64,000 nucleotides of DNA from Nannobrachium achirus (GCA_963921795.1 OY997650.1:21158522-21222521); one strand, 5' to 3'; positions 22,421-34,449 are shown, counted from the first letter of the stretch. Program-made: numbers and translations. The notes: a model not told the origin generated them from the letters alone.

Positions 22421-22854
22421 ACATATAACAATGTCTGCACTCTTTCATGCACTAAATAAATACATAAATGCATAAAAATTGCTCTCTCATGCAAGTTAAC
22501 CTCTGAGTGACTCCTGCTGGCAAGGAATTGCAACACTTTTTTTTTGCACCAATTCCCTCTGTGCCCGAAACTGAAGTCACGTACCGTAGGTGCGTTGGTT
22601 CGGCTAATTTGCAGGGCTTGTTTACAGGGGCCTTGCTCCTCGCTGGTTTGCAAACCTCAGAATCTCATTAGGCCTTGTGTCATAAAGTCTGCTGGCTCCC
22701 CACAGACCAGTGAAAAACACACTGCTATGGTCCGAGCATGCAACGCTCAGCAGCTAATGTACTCTGGAGAGTTAGGAGGGGGGGAACGGCGTGAAGAAAT
22801 GGCGACCTCTCTGCTTCACGCCGACACTAGTACCACAGTCTCCATGAGTCGAAG

Positions 22855-23240
22855 GGGTAACGATACATTTAATAGCGATACGATACAGTACGTATCATGA
22901 CGATACGATACATGGACGATATTGGTTCATTCATGGCGATACGATACGATTCGATTCGATTCAATGATTTACAATCGATATTGTAACTATTTAGCAAAAA
23001 ATGTAATCGGTATGAAACATGTCAATAGTGCAGGTTTTTTAAGGGAAAATATATTACTATGGATATAAATAAGTAATACATGGACATTATATTTCAACAC
23101 ACATGGACAAACCCGCACCTTGACATAGAATAGAGATTAGGTTACACACATTTATCGATAGACCAAGAGTATCTATATGGAATGGAAAAGTACATACAAT
23201 CGATTGTTTGTATTGCAAAACAATTTGAACACACACACAT
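22855..23240 (-). mobile_element. hAT-like MITE (GGGGTGTAACG type), decayed
   Basis: Starts GGGGTAACGATACATTTAAT with many GATACGAT words and GTGCAGGTTTTTTAAGGG. It matches the inverted copy 25185-25531. The far terminus is not recognisable. Confidence 0.75.
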
Positions 23241-24265
23241 ACACTACAGTATGCCTTTACTAATTATCAGCTCAGCCTACAACAGCTGTCTGCTGTGCAG
23301 CTTGCAGTTGCCATAGAATGGAGGATACACTTCCATCATCAGCAGTGTTGTATTGGTGATTTAATTAGGCTAATTTAATTACATATGCATGTCGCTTAAC
23401 ACCTACACTACTGGAGTTAGCAGACCATTGATATGCTCATTCCTATGTTAATACCTGATGGTGTGACACTACAGCTTTTGTAAACGTACACCCTGAATTT
23501 AACTTGTTTCTACTTTTTCTGTTTTTTTTGGTCTCCCCGGTGCGGAGAAAACAGAGGAAAAACACAGGAAGAGAAAATCAAGAGTCAGAAGAGCACAGTT
23601 TTCACGCTGGTCTGTGCGGTGGGTCGTTATGAAGGTAGCTAGGCAGCGATGCAGCCCTGATTTCCCCCATAATTATGTAAGCATGGGGAGAGTCCCGCCC
23701 CCTCCTTTTCAGTCTCTACTTGAGGAGGGCGGGGATTGACAGACAAATTCCCTCAATAGCGCCCCTTTGCCAACAAAGGGCATGTTGGTATTGCAGCTGA
23801 AACGGCTTGGAATGACAGAACATTCTATATCTGAGTGGTTGTTTAGGCTTAAACCTGTATAAAACGTATTATGTGCCAATATTTATTTAAAATATATTTT
23901 TTTATTATGCATGGTGTAGCCCCTCTAAGGGTTGTTTTACATCGATGCATGAGCATGCGCGCCCTCCTGCTCAAAAATGTAGTGACACGTCCAATACAAC
24001 ACTGATCACGAGTGATGCTGTGGCCTCATAAGTCATAGCACCATATGTGTCAAATAGAATGGAGCTACGATTGGTATTAGCTCCTGCAAGGCCTCCCATT
24101 CAGAAGTCAGGACCACCACTATACCTTGTTACACCCATGTGGTGTCCAGCTGAACAGCTCTCACTTTTACCAAATTCCTAAAACATTCACAGCCGAATCT
24201 CATTCCTGCACTCCAGCTCAGACTTGGATGAACATGAGACAGAGGAGCCAAAAGAGATACGACAC
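23241..24265. other. Non-coding stretch of the ate1 intron
   Basis: No exon or clear repeat. Contains a GAGGGCGGGG-type patch near 23725 and an AT-rich block at 23880-23920. Confidence 0.5.
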
Positions 24266-24277
24266 TAATTTAACAAC

Positions 24278-24280
<3 letters not shown>

Positions 24281-24309
<29 letters not shown>

Positions 24310-24493
24310 GTTTTTGGGCTTTTTATGCCTTTATTTGATAGTAGACTGACAGGACATGGGGAGAGAGATGGGGAATGACATGTGGCAAAGTTCGTCCGGA
24401 TCGGGAATCGAACCGGCCACGCCAGCAGGCATTATAGCCTAGTTGCCCTAGTATGTGGTATGTGCCTTGACCACTAGGCCAGCGGGCGCCCCA
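24281..24493 (-). mobile_element. tRNA-derived SINE, family 4, with perfect TSD
   Basis: On the minus strand: GGGGCGCCCGCTGGCC, TAGTGGTCAAGGCAC (box A region), GGTTCGATTCCCGATCC (box B), CACATGTCATTCCCC, and ATAAAGGCATAAAAAGCCC before a poly-A seen as poly-T at 24278-24302. A perfect 15-bp target duplication TAATTTAACAACTTT lies at 24266-24280 and 24494-24508, showing LINE-driven insertion and relative youth. Confidence 0.95.
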
Positions 24494-24539
24494 TAATTTA
24501 ACAACTTTAACCTGCAATGTTTATGAGCAATGACTTATC

Positions 24540-25168
24540 TTAACTCTTTGAGTGCCCCCTTTTTCACCACTAGAGGGCCCCAATGACCAGAGAATTCTAC
24601 TTAGACAGTGCTGGTATATGCACAAGCCCTGCAGCCATGACATGCCTGAACACTTTCCTTTGTGCATGTACAGGAAGAGGATGAAGTTAGCTTGAAGTTA
24701 GCTATTGGCTACCAAGCATTTTAGAAGATCTATTTTCTGCAATTTAGCCTCGATTAAACCTTGCACACCTCATGCATGGGAAAAAAACAGAGAAGAATGA
24801 GCTCTAAAAAATCCAATGCAATCCTGGATTGCATTGGAGTGGATTTGTGCAGTTTGTTCACAGCTTTCAAACAAAAAAATCCGATTGGAAATCCGTTCAG
24901 GCATTCTTGAGATAATAGCCATTATGTTTTACATGTTATGTAAACAAAAATGGCTGCCCTGTATGTTAGATGGGGTTGTATGGGGGTGGAACATGCAAAA
25001 TCGCGATTGAAATCATGTTCACCAGATTTGATGGGGTCCAAAAAAAAAATTTCAAAATTTTTTTTTCAAATATTTTTTTTTTTTTTTTTTTTTTACTAGT
25101 TCGGGATCGGCACTCTGCGATACGCTAATAAAGCCGAACTAGTTCGGGATTGGCACTCAATGAGTTAA
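24540..25168. mobile_element. TTAA MITE family K, copy 1
   Basis: Ends TTAACTCTTTGAGTGCC and GGCACTCAATGAGTTAA. The interior includes GCAATCCTGGATTGC (a small hairpin) and AAAATGGCTGCCCTG, with T-rich tracts near the end. Copy 2 (58716-59356) is nearly identical by eye. The shared 64-residue open frame has no known domain and is probably chance. Confidence 0.9.
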
Positions 25169-25184
25169 GACAAATACTACGTGC

Positions 25185-25531
25185 TAGGGGTGTAACGAAA
25201 GTTAAATCGAAAAATCGATTTTAGTTTGCAACAATCTACTATATCGGTGCAGGTTTGTCCATATGTATTGAAATATAATCCATGTATTTGCTAGAGAATC
25301 ACAGTGTTTAGTTATTTATATCCATTATAAAAAAATCCCTTAAAAAACCTGCACTATTGGCACGTTTCACAGAGATTAAAGTGCTTTGCTAAATAGTTAG
25401 TATATCGATTATAAATCATTAAATCGTATCGCCATGAATGTACCAATATCGTCAATGTCTCGTATTGTCAACCATGAATCGTGAATCGTGATGCGTATCG
25501 TATCGCTATTAAATGTATCGTTACACCCTTA
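25185..25531 (+). mobile_element. hAT-like MITE (GGGGTGTAACG type), full length
   Basis: Ends TAGGGGTGTAACGA and TCGTTACACCCTTA, flanked by CTACGTGC (25177-25184) and CTATGTGC (25532-25539), an 8-bp duplication with one mismatch. It sits only 16 bp after the family K MITE. Confidence 0.92.
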
Positions 25532-25679
25532 CTATGTGCACATTACAACCAGGGTCAGTTCATTAAGCAGTTCAAAAGGCTGGGCCATTTGAACCTGTGT
25601 CAACACTGTTCCCTCACAGGATCCTGCTGATTAGTCAGTAATGATCCAGGAAGAGGATTTGTATCACGGAGGAGATACT

Positions 25680-25920
25680 GTATCAGTGGTCTAGGTGAGG
25701 TCCAGGACCCCTTAGGGGTCCTTGAGGGAGTTCCAGGGGGTCCAGAGCTAAATGAGTTAATAGAGCAGGGGAAATCTGTTTAACCACTTTAAACCACAAT
25801 GCATTGTCAGCTTGTAGATGTATATTTTCACATTTGGAAGAAAATGTGGAAGAAATTTAATATTTTCTTGTATGGGGATTTTCTTGGGGGGTCCTTGACA
25901 AGTTTGCCATGCCTGTCGCT
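25680..25920. mobile_element. Decayed hAT-like segment with family C/P1 remnant
   Basis: Has CAGTGGTCTAGGTGAGG, AGGGGTCCTTGAGGG and GGGGGGTCCTTGAC as terminal-type words. TTAACCACTTTAAACC at 25780 is a family C end, followed by a P1 right-arm remnant CAGCTTGTAGATGTATATTT (25808-25827). Confidence 0.6.
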
Positions 25921-26837
25921 ATAATTGTGAAACTTAAAGTGCACTCAGTGGAACGCACATCTCCACCAAGCTGGGTGGAACTCCATATTCGCCTATGACA
26001 TAAAGTATGATTCCATATTTGGGCAAAGTCCCAGCCCAATCCAACCTCCTGACATTATCAAATTAAATACATTTAAAAACATTTAAAACACATGGAAATT
26101 CTTGGCCTACTGGCAGCCTGCACAAGAATTCTGGTGGGCCCAGCGTTTTGCAAGATTAGCCCTGACAAACACACACAAACAGACCCTCTTCTAAACAAGC
26201 CCAGCCTCCCACAGAGCCACACTGTAAAAAGTTATCCAGAGGGCCTGTAGTCCAGAGCCTAACATGACAGATGTACTGTTCTAGGAAGCTCACAGCTGTT
26301 TTAATTGGGTCCAATAAATAAATAAATACAATTAAGCAGATGTTTTTCTTGCTCTGCCCCCATGCCATCTACCTGGCTCTATTTATACTCACACAAACCT
26401 CCCAGAATCCCCTATGCTTTTCGTATTTTCCCCCAATTCATTACTTGTTACTGATTCATTATTTATTGCTTATTATTTATTTCATTAAAACCCTTAAACT
26501 TCTATATGGTGTGTATCTTTGATTAGTGAAAATAGATGATTGATGATATCCATAAATCTATAAATCAACACCAATTTAAAACAACCACAGACCAGCAGGA
26601 CTGATACTCATACCCCCTTAAAATACAGCGAAGGCTGTGTCTTCAATTGCTCAGACCACCTTAACAGGACTCAAAACGCAATGAATTCTTAACAGGACTA
26701 ATGACAAACCGCCATGTCACGTAATAAATATCAAGTGAGTGGTGCTATTTATGAGTTCATTTCATCAAGCGTCCCGCTAGCCAATCACAGCATGCCCTGC
26801 GAAGCTTGGCCAATGGGACCCTTGGCGTACAACAAAC

Positions 26838-27001
26838 TGAGTCGTTTGTGCCAAGATGTAGGCCATATTTAGGCCAGATTAGGGCCACGCTTCAGTTTAC
26901 TTAAGCCAAGGACATTTTACACAACAATCTTTGAGCAGTTTGTGCCAAGGTGTAGCCATATCTACGCCAGGTGTAGGCCACGCTTCAGTTTACTTAAGGA
27001 T
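26838..27001. repeat. Imperfect direct repeat, about 68 bp
   Basis: Two copies (about 26838-26907 and 26933-27001) share GTTTGTGCCAAG, TGTAGGCCA, GGCCACGCTTCAG and TTTACTTAAG. Period about 95 bp. Confidence 0.85.
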
Positions 27002-27410
27002 TTTTTTAACACGTTTTTCCATCTTTTTTTGATCGGACAAAGCCAGATGTTTGAGCTATGGCTCCTGTTCCAGGATCACCAAAAATGAACGAAATGCAGA
27101 GATCACACACCATCCAGTCACCATGGTAACTCAGCATCACCCCTACATCCTAGTCCACCTTAAGGGCATAGTCACACATCTGTATGAGAACCATTCTGGC
27201 AAGCCCAGCGCACACGCCACAACACCGGGCTGCTGGGTGCGTTGGTTTCCCATGATGCAGCTTGTGGGCAGTGCTGGTTTTCTGGTGTGTAGAATAGATT
27301 GTTAGACTGTGTTTGGAGTGTTGGCTCCCTGGAGGAGAACTGGAGAACTGCAGTGGGGTGCCTGCCAAGTGGGGTCGGCCATGGTGCTTCTTTCCTGTTG
27401 ATTGGCGTGT

Positions 27411-27735
27411 ATCAAAACAGCATCCCGATTCCAGCAGTGGAAGCTTGTGATTGGCTGAACCGGAGATAGGGAGCGCTCCGTTGTGTTCCCCTGGGCCGCG
27501 CAGAGGTGCCGAAAGTCGGGGGCTGAAGATTTACTATTCGGTCCATAGGGGCACATAAGTCGGTAATGGCGCTGAGTTGGCTCATGCGACCGTCGCAACG
27601 CTCGACACAGAGACTTGCTCGCTACCGCTCGCTCGGCAGTGTCTCACGTGGCTCATGGTCGCCTCCGTCATCTCCACCGAAAACAAGCACTCCGCCCTTG
27701 GTCCATTGTTGGAACCGGGATGCAGTTTTGATTCA
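27411..27735. repeat. Inverted repeat pair with GC-rich interior
   Basis: ATCAAAACAGCATCCCG...CCAGCAGTGG (27411-27440) is mirrored by CCATTGTTGG...CGGGATGCAGTTTTGAT (27703-27732). The enclosed 260 bp is CpG-rich with no gene signature. Confidence 0.8.
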
Positions 27736-27839
27736 CACCGTTGGTTGATGCCCGGTTGAGGGTTCTCCGGTGTTGAACTACAGGTTTCGGATGGTTTCAG
27801 GCACCACGGTGGGGAGCTTTGCAACCATGGAAAGTTAGT

Positions 27840-30518
27840 GAACGGGACCTAAAGCATAATTATGTTGATTTGCCTGCCAGCCAGATTTAAATTGTGTGCC
27901 TGTGACGTCATAGGTGCCGCATTGATTTTATAAACAATGTGATATCAACTGTGATCTTCATATTAAAATGTTAAAGGTATGAAATTTAAATAAAGTAATC
28001 CAGGCATGTACCATTTTTGGCTTTTGACTTGCACAAGGACATTCTTGAATAACAAGGCACAGAATGAAGCCCTGATTGCGTGCTCGAACCCACAAAGGAC
28101 CACAAGTCTTGCCATTTCCCTTGTTTCAGCCTCTACTTTTCAGTTCCGTGCAACAGTAATATTTCCACACAAAGAAGGAGAATCTTGGAAAAAGCCCCAA
28201 GCCTTTTTCTCTTCCCCTCTCTCTAGAGATATATTCATATTTCAATGAAGATCTTTCTATCCACACTGTGCGTTCATGTTTAATTTAATAGCTTAATTTC
28301 ACTGTTCACCAATACCTTCCTTGCCTTGCAAGCTTTGGCATCCACACAGCTCTAACGATAAAATGCTGAGTCATATCTGAAGCTCCATTACACAAGTGCC
28401 GATTTTCAAATGAGGATAGAAAGCAATATGTTAAACATCGTCTTATGGGGGAAATGTATTTCAACAGATATAAACAAGTAACTTTCACATGATCATAACT
28501 TTGGCACTCTTGAGTAGTATTAGTGTCCTAACAACACGGCAATGGAATGCATTTATATTCTTTATTATGCTTCCTCAATAACTCAGGCTAATCGCATTTG
28601 TGTCGTCTCTGGGTCCCCCCGGTTTCTCCATCCTGGAATGGGACGGATCCACAGTTGAACAACTGCAACAATGTGACCCTGCTTCTCTTTGCCTCCTCTG
28701 TCCTTTGCTAACGTCTGTGACAGAGGAAATGGGGGGGGGGGGGGGGGGGACTTGAAGTGAAGGCATATTAAGGAACGAACACTTCATAAACACTAGTGGA
28801 CAGTGGTATGGCTGTCAAACAGTCAATTAACCTCTACAGTAACACAGACCAGAGCGCAGAGAGGACTCTTTATATCTCTCACTCAAGACAATCCAAACAT
28901 CCGTCCATCGCATAAACACTCGTTTACAACTTTCCCTTTCGGCTTCCTCCTTCCTTCCTTCCATCCATCCATCCATCCATCCATCTCTCCTCCTTCCCCA
29001 TTTCGGATAGTCTCCAGACCCAAAGCTATCCGGGAGGGGAGGGGGAAGAGGGGGGTTCACCGGATGTCCAGTGACACAGCAGCACTCCAGGGTTGAAGAC
29101 CTCCGGGGCCAAGGTTCAAGGGTCGGAGGAAAGAGGAGTGTTGAGGAGTGAGAGGGTCAGGGCCGAAGCGAGGGGCCTTGACACCTCTGGTCATGTTTCT
29201 CTGCCTCTTCCCGTCCATCTGAGGATGTCTCAAGACTTGCACACTGCACACTGGTCAATGGCAGGCCACATGGTTCACCCTCAGATAAGACCACTTCCTG
29301 TGACCCTATGTCGCAATGTCCCCCCCAAAAAGGGGCAGTTCAGCATGGAAAGAAAGAATGAAAAGTACTACTTTTGTGTTTTGTTAGGCAAAAAGTCCCA
29401 GTAAAAAAAAAGGAAAAAAAAGAAAAAAAAAGAGCCTGTCTGGAAGTTAGAAAGGACTCCCTCACGTCTCCCTGTGCTCTGACAGCGGAGGATTTGAGAT
29501 AGAGGAGTGATGTCCCCTCTCTCACCTTCGGCTCGAGTGGAAGACACCGGGAGAGGAGTAGGGTGAAGTGCCTGTGACTGCGGGGAGCTTAGAGATGCAG
29601 ACAGGCTGATTAAAAGAATGAAAAGTGAGCCAGGCGGGTATAAAAGTAGACTTATGGAGTGCACTGTGGAGAAGCCAGGGAGGCTGGAGGTATTATGTGG
29701 GTGCCGTCAGACAAGGGCTCGTAAACATCCCGGGCCCGTCTCTGTCTTTTCACCAAGCCCTTCTGTTCCCTCACCTAATGTCTCATCTTGTCTTAGCAGG
29801 GCCATACCAGTTCACATGTAGTATGTGTAAAAAAACAGACCCTTACTAATGAAATGAACACCGAAAATGTTACTGCGTACATACTGTATATGTGAGTATG
29901 TGTGTGTTTGTGTATGTGATGGAGAGACTAGTTGCATCAGCTTATACTATAGTTATAGTGCGTGCGTGTGTGCGTTTGGGTGTTTGTTGGAGTCAGCGTT
30001 TGGCATATCTGGTTTGGCGCCTGCTTGAGGCACTTAAGGTTCACGGGGTGACTCGCGTGTCATGCACCCCCCTTTCTTTTTTTTTTTTTACAAGAGTTTA
30101 TCCTGCAGAGAGGGCAATGCCCCTACTTCTCTGTCAGCCAAACACAGATTACAAGCGAGGGTGTGAGTGTGCGTGTGTGAGAGACGGCCCATATGTTTCT
30201 GTACAGAATGCGTGTGGGTGTGCATACTGTGTACAACATGTATATGTTGGGTCACAAAGAGAGGCCCCTATAAGTGTGAGCAACAGGCACGCAATCAATG
30301 GGATCCAGCTTTGGACAGGGTTGTGTAAACTTTAGATTAACACTGTTTCCACACCTCATTAGGACAACGCTGTATCCTACACACACTGACAGCCTAAATG
30401 GACACCTGACAACCTCCCTCTCTCTCTCTCTCAACCAGGGTGGGTCCCTCACAGCCCGGCCTAATGCAGCCTAATGTCAGCCTGTGGAGAGGTTGGGATG
30501 AATGGGCTACAGCTGGGC
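27840..30518. other. Non-coding stretch of the ate1 intron
   Basis: No supported exon. Contains a poly-G run (28731-28749), a TTCC/CATC tetranucleotide array (28950-28985), G/A-rich composition at 29030-29160 and an A-rich tract with poly-A runs (29403-29432). Confidence 0.55.
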
Positions 30519-30760
30519 GCTTTGTTCAAATCAAATCAGACCTTATTTATGTAGCAGATTACATGAAACACATTTGCATTTAAATTAACCACATATTCCT
30601 TGGAATCCCAATTTTGGGCAAAATGTCCTTAATTTTGGCCAATTTTGGTCATTTTTATATCGACACATTTTGAGCTTGTACATAGGCCATTTCGCTATAT
30701 GACGTACAGCAAAGTATACCGTGCTTGAGTGGTTGAGTGAAAGTGTGTCCAGAATGGAGG
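30519..30760. repeat. Fish repeat tail and family C/P1 remnant
   Basis: TCAAATCAAATCAGACC with TTATTTATGTAGCAG resembles the A/T-rich tail of common fish retroelements. TTTTGAGCTTGTACATAGGC (about 30669) is a P1 right arm. GTGCTTGAGTGGTTGA (30722) is a family C end. Confidence 0.55.
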
Positions 30761-31029
30761 GGTTTAGTATCGTCTTTCTTATACTGACTGATGTGGAAAG
30801 ATAAGTAAGTTGATCTTTTAAATTGCTTTTCTCCAATATTTCACAAATAAAGTGAGATGTAAAGTATAGACAACATGGTTGGTGAAACAGCAGTGACTGT
30901 TCAATGTGTGTTAAAAAAGGACCCCAATGAAACAAGCCCAAAAGCTTTATTGAGGTGTTTATCCTTTTAGTTATCTAATATCAGAAAGTGCACAGCACAC
31001 CAGTCCTTATGAGGAGCCAACGGAACAAA

Positions 31030-31248
31030 CACTAATCAATGAAGAGTATAGCCACACACTCGTAGCTGCCGATGCAGATCTTTTATTACACAGAAAGGAT
31101 CAACGTTTCGGACAGACTGCCTTCTTCAGGGTTGTCTTCAGGGTTGTATCCTTCTAGTTGACCTTGAACCAGTGAACTGTACTGTCATGAAACTGTACCT
31201 TTTCCTATGCAAACCTCTAATAAAATCTTCAATCCATCAATCAATTAA
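31030..31248. mobile_element. Two retroelement fragments
   Basis: 31075-31145 has TTTTATTACACAGAAAGG, CAACGTTTCGGAC and CTGCCTTCTTCAGGG, a common teleost interspersed motif of uncertain class. 31150-31248 (plus strand) is the 3' end of the LINE found at 10106-10740: GAACTGTACTGTCATGAAAC, CCTATGCAAACCTC, AATAAAATCTTC and a TCAA tail. Confidence 0.75.
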
Positions 31249-31524
31249 ACATAGCAGGAGTCCAAGCGTGTAGGGTCCAGGATAGAAGGTGCCCGCTTAC
31301 ATGCAGCGCATACGTTTTTTTCTCAGGTAGGCGTATCAAACAATGTCGTTGCTTACAATAAAATGCTATTGTTTGCTCCTGTGTGATTTAACTTTGTTTT
31401 TGGTTGTGTAGGTGTACAATCATTTTATTTAAAATATGGTAATTCTAAACCCTTGGTACGATAGTTTAACACAGTAGTCTGACTCTATGTAACAAAAAAC
31501 TGTTTAACCAAGAAATAACACTTA

Positions 31525-31843
31525 AGCCCTTTGCACACAGGACAGTTGCGTTTTTTTTCGTTTGCGGCATGAATAAAACGCATTGGATTTGGTGTGCAAG
31601 GCTGTGCGTAATCGGCACTGCGGATCCAAAAAGGAGTCATAAAAGGAGTGATGAGTTTTTTTTACCGCATGCGACAAGACGCACAAATCGAACTGGGTTC
31701 GATCGAGAAAAAAACGCACGGCGGCAGCCACTCGTCGCACGGCTAATTCGGATCCGGTGTGCATGAGGTCATAGAGAATCATTGTTTTCTTTTCAAAAAA
31801 TTATATTGTCCGTGCGGTTAAACGCGCCTGTGTGCAAAGGGCT
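31525..31843. mobile_element. MITE with TTA duplication (PIF/Harbinger-like)
   Basis: Perfect 17-bp ends AGCCCTTTGCACACAGG / CCTGTGTGCAAAGGGCT, flanked by TTA at 31522-31524 and 31844-31846. A 3-bp TTA target is typical of PIF/Harbinger. The CpG-rich interior has GCATGCGACAAGACGCAC. No ORF is supported. The assignment rests on target size. Confidence 0.85.
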
Positions 31844-32098
31844 TTACCCTACCTTTAACGCTTTTATCTATCAAAATCTGTTTTTTTTTTATTATTCTTT
31901 TTATATTTAACTTCTAGAAAATGTTCTCAAATATCAAAAATAAGTTCCATCAAATTGATTAGAAGATGTTGCACCTTTTTGGTTTCTTTTTCGGTGCACC
32001 ATGGGTCAGGCTCTACTCCCCATAGCGATAGGGACCACAAGGCTTCTATCCACTGAGCTAATTCACCAAAAGAGGGAGGAACATGGCTTGGTTTAGGT

Positions 32099-32463
32099 CA
32101 GTGGTTCCCAAACATTTCAGCTCGTGAAATTAGACGTTTGCCTGGGACCCAAACTAGTGAAAATAGCAGATCTACAAGATCACAACGCATCGCGCTGCAT
32201 CGAGAGCTTGTAGATCGGATATTTTCACTACTTTTTAAATATTTTCTTTTTCAAATACATGGAATTTCTTAGATTTTTCTTTGATTTCTACATGAAATTA
32301 TTGCAAAAATCATTGAATTTTGTTTCTAATTAATTACAATGTTAGCTTTTTTGGTAGTGCTTTTTGAAAAGGTTTTGAAATAATAATAATTAAAAACAAA
32401 ATGTAGGAAACAAAAAAATAAAGGGACCCACAATGGGTCCCACCCACTGATTGGGAACCAGTG
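32099..32463 (+). mobile_element. hAT-like MITE family A, fullest copy, with P1
   Basis: Starts CAGTGGTTCCCAAAC and ends TTGGGAACCAGTG. Subterminal GGGACCC blocks occur at both ends. Flanks GTTTAGGT and ATTTCGGC match at 5 of 8 positions, an eroded target duplication. P1 lies at 32153-32232 and is followed by a long AT-rich half. Four more copies occur: 7921, 8741, 20845 and 59870. Confidence 0.9.
32153..32232. repeat. P1 hairpin in family A
   Basis: Left ACTAGTGAAAATAGCAGATC...CTACAAG; right CTTGTAGATC...GGATATTTTCACTA. The flank TAGTGAAAATA pairs with TATTTTCACTA. The inner loop side is degenerate. Confidence 0.92.
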
Positions 32464-33965
32464 ATTTCGGCCATGGGACGGACAGGCCACAGGCTGAAGG
32501 TTGGGGCAGAGACCGCAAACCTCAGCAGGGTGCCAGGCTGCTGCTGCTGCTGATGACCCGGTGACTGACTGACCGCCGTGTGTATTTTTGGAAGACAACA
32601 ACCCTTAGCCACCACCACCACTCTGGCAGGGGCCATCTTTAGCTATCCGTTCCCTGGCCCACACAGCGGCAGGTTGCCTGGCCTTGGGAGCCAACGATCA
32701 TGCAAGCTGGTGCTGAAATGTACTGGCACCGCATTCCGACACGCAGAAACCCAGGCCTGAAATAATGTCCCGGCCTGTCCAAGATCAACAGGCCATGCAG
32801 GAGCGGAGGCACCACAAGGGCAGGAGAAACACGCAGACACACAGGCGCATATGTCCAGAGAGACACACACCGTGACCACAGACAAAAAAATCCCCAAGTG
32901 TGTGGGCCATTACGCTGTCTTCAGTAATTTGTGCCTTGTTGGGTCTCAAACCTGTGACTGAAGGGAGGAGGTCAGACCTACCGCCAGCTAAGCTGTTAAT
33001 GACCATGCTGTAATGTCCATGTTCTAATCGTCTCTTAAAATATCCATTTACTTCCAGTTTTACCTGGGCACGCTGCATTGACTGCCACTTGAGTCAATAA
33101 AACGCTGTCTGCAAAGTGAACGAGAGAAAATTTGAATAGCAGTGGTAGTGACCATCGGTGGCATGTTGATTAGGTCACTCAAGAGCACCCACACCCCCCC
33201 CAAACACTGCCATGCTTTCAGCTTGCCTCACTCCTCACTGGATTCTGAGAAGCCATCATTCGTACTTTAAATGAAGTATACTAGTTTCTGAGTAATTGAA
33301 TCTTCTTCAGTGCCTGTCCCATCGTATGATCAAGTGGCGAGAGATAGAAGGAGAGGAGACAGGTGCCAAACAGCCAAAGGCACAACGTTTTGACGTCACA
33401 GGTGTACCGGTATGTGTATATGAGTTAATTTCTACCTGCCTGCATGGAGCAAGGTCCAACTATGACACCACAGGATAATACCGTTCTCCCTCTGCCACTC
33501 TCTCTGTGCCATCCTCCCTCCCTCTGCTTCCCTGTTGCTATAATACATTCTTCTTATGTCACAACAGGTTCTCCATCTCTCTCACCTGCACTCTTACCAG
33601 ACTCCTCTCTGCCTCCTTTAACATCCTGGTGTATAAAGTACAGTACTTGAAAGATACAGTATACTGTAGTTAGTTTAATAAAAGTATAGATATATTACTC
33701 TAAAGTGACTCTAGAAAAATCTAAAGTCACCCATAAGAAAATCACTTGGGTAAAAGACTTACAGTAGCTCACATTAATTGTACTCAAGCATCAATCAAAA
33801 GTAAATATACAATTATAAAAAGTTAAAAGTACAAGGTGCCTTTCACAGTACAAAAACAAAACAAGCATTAATTGATTTATCTTAAAAACGTTATTAACTG
33901 TGATTTGATCCTTTTGGGAAAATACTTTTTTTACCAATTTTTTTTCCCCCAGGCCAGTAACTCAC

Positions 33966-34130
33966 CATGATTTTCTCGATTTCCGTTGGGATAGAATGGG
34001 GGTTTTGGCCGATCGTCGATGTCCCCGTGCGTTTCGCGTGCGCGATCCTTTCACGTAAATGTCCCCGCAAATAGTCCATGTGTGACTGAAGAACAGAACT
34101 GAAAAGTTTCGCTAGCATAGCCCCAAGCAT
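33966..34130 (-). CDS. Unidentified candidate first coding exon
   Basis: A 55-codon open frame starts at an ATG in reasonable context (GCAGCCATG, 34130) and ends exactly at a strong splice donor (ATG then GTGAGT at 33965-33960). The peptide begins MLGAMLAKLFSSVLQS and continues HMDYLRGHLRERIAHAKR and IPTEIEKIM: basic, with an amphipathic start that could suit a mitochondrial or membrane-associated N-terminus, but no family is recognised. It lies inside the last ate1 intron on the same strand. It cannot splice in frame to the ate1 terminal exon, because phase 0 meets a phase-1 acceptor and leads to a stop after five codons. No downstream exon was found. It may be a nested gene, a non-coding first exon, or part of an unrecognised transposon. 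Confidence 0.4.
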
Positions 34131-34390
34131 GGCTGCTGTAGGAGCTCGAGTGTGCAGACAGCAAACGGATGGCTGGGAGTAGCCTTGGAGAAGGAGAGGC
34201 GCTGACGTCACCTCTGCTTCATGCACGATCTGCATGAGCTATCAGTGCACGAGTGGTGACTAGGGAAGGTTAGACGATCGCCGATTTTCGGATCAAAAGC
34301 TTTTATTCCGGTTTTAAAGACAAAGTCCGGGAATGTACGACGTGGCTGAGAGTCCCTGGGGGGATGTGCGATATAGTACGGTTTTAACAT
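34131..34390 (-). promoter_or_regulatory. Candidate promoter/5'UTR with CRE octamer
   Basis: Immediately upstream of the candidate exon, the minus strand has a perfect TGACGTCA (34204-34211), the CREB/ATF binding octamer. The surrounding 400 bp contains more CpG than its neighbours (for example GGCGATCGTC and CACGTCGTAC). ACTATATCGC near 34372 is TATA-like but weak. Function is inferred from motif position only. Confidence 0.35.
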
Positions 34391-34449
34391 TAAGGGGCTC
34401 CCCGTGGCTTAGAAGGTGTTAAAACTGCCAAATACAAGGCACAAATACT

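Noticed and set aside
24816-25010. 64-residue frame also present almost unchanged at 58994-59188
   Set aside because: Conservation of the frame simply reflects two recent copies of the same TTAA MITE; no domain or transposase motif is visible.
33966-34130. Alternative ate1 exon
   Set aside because: It ends in phase 0 while the only downstream ate1 exon is entered in phase 1; the joined frame stops after five codons.
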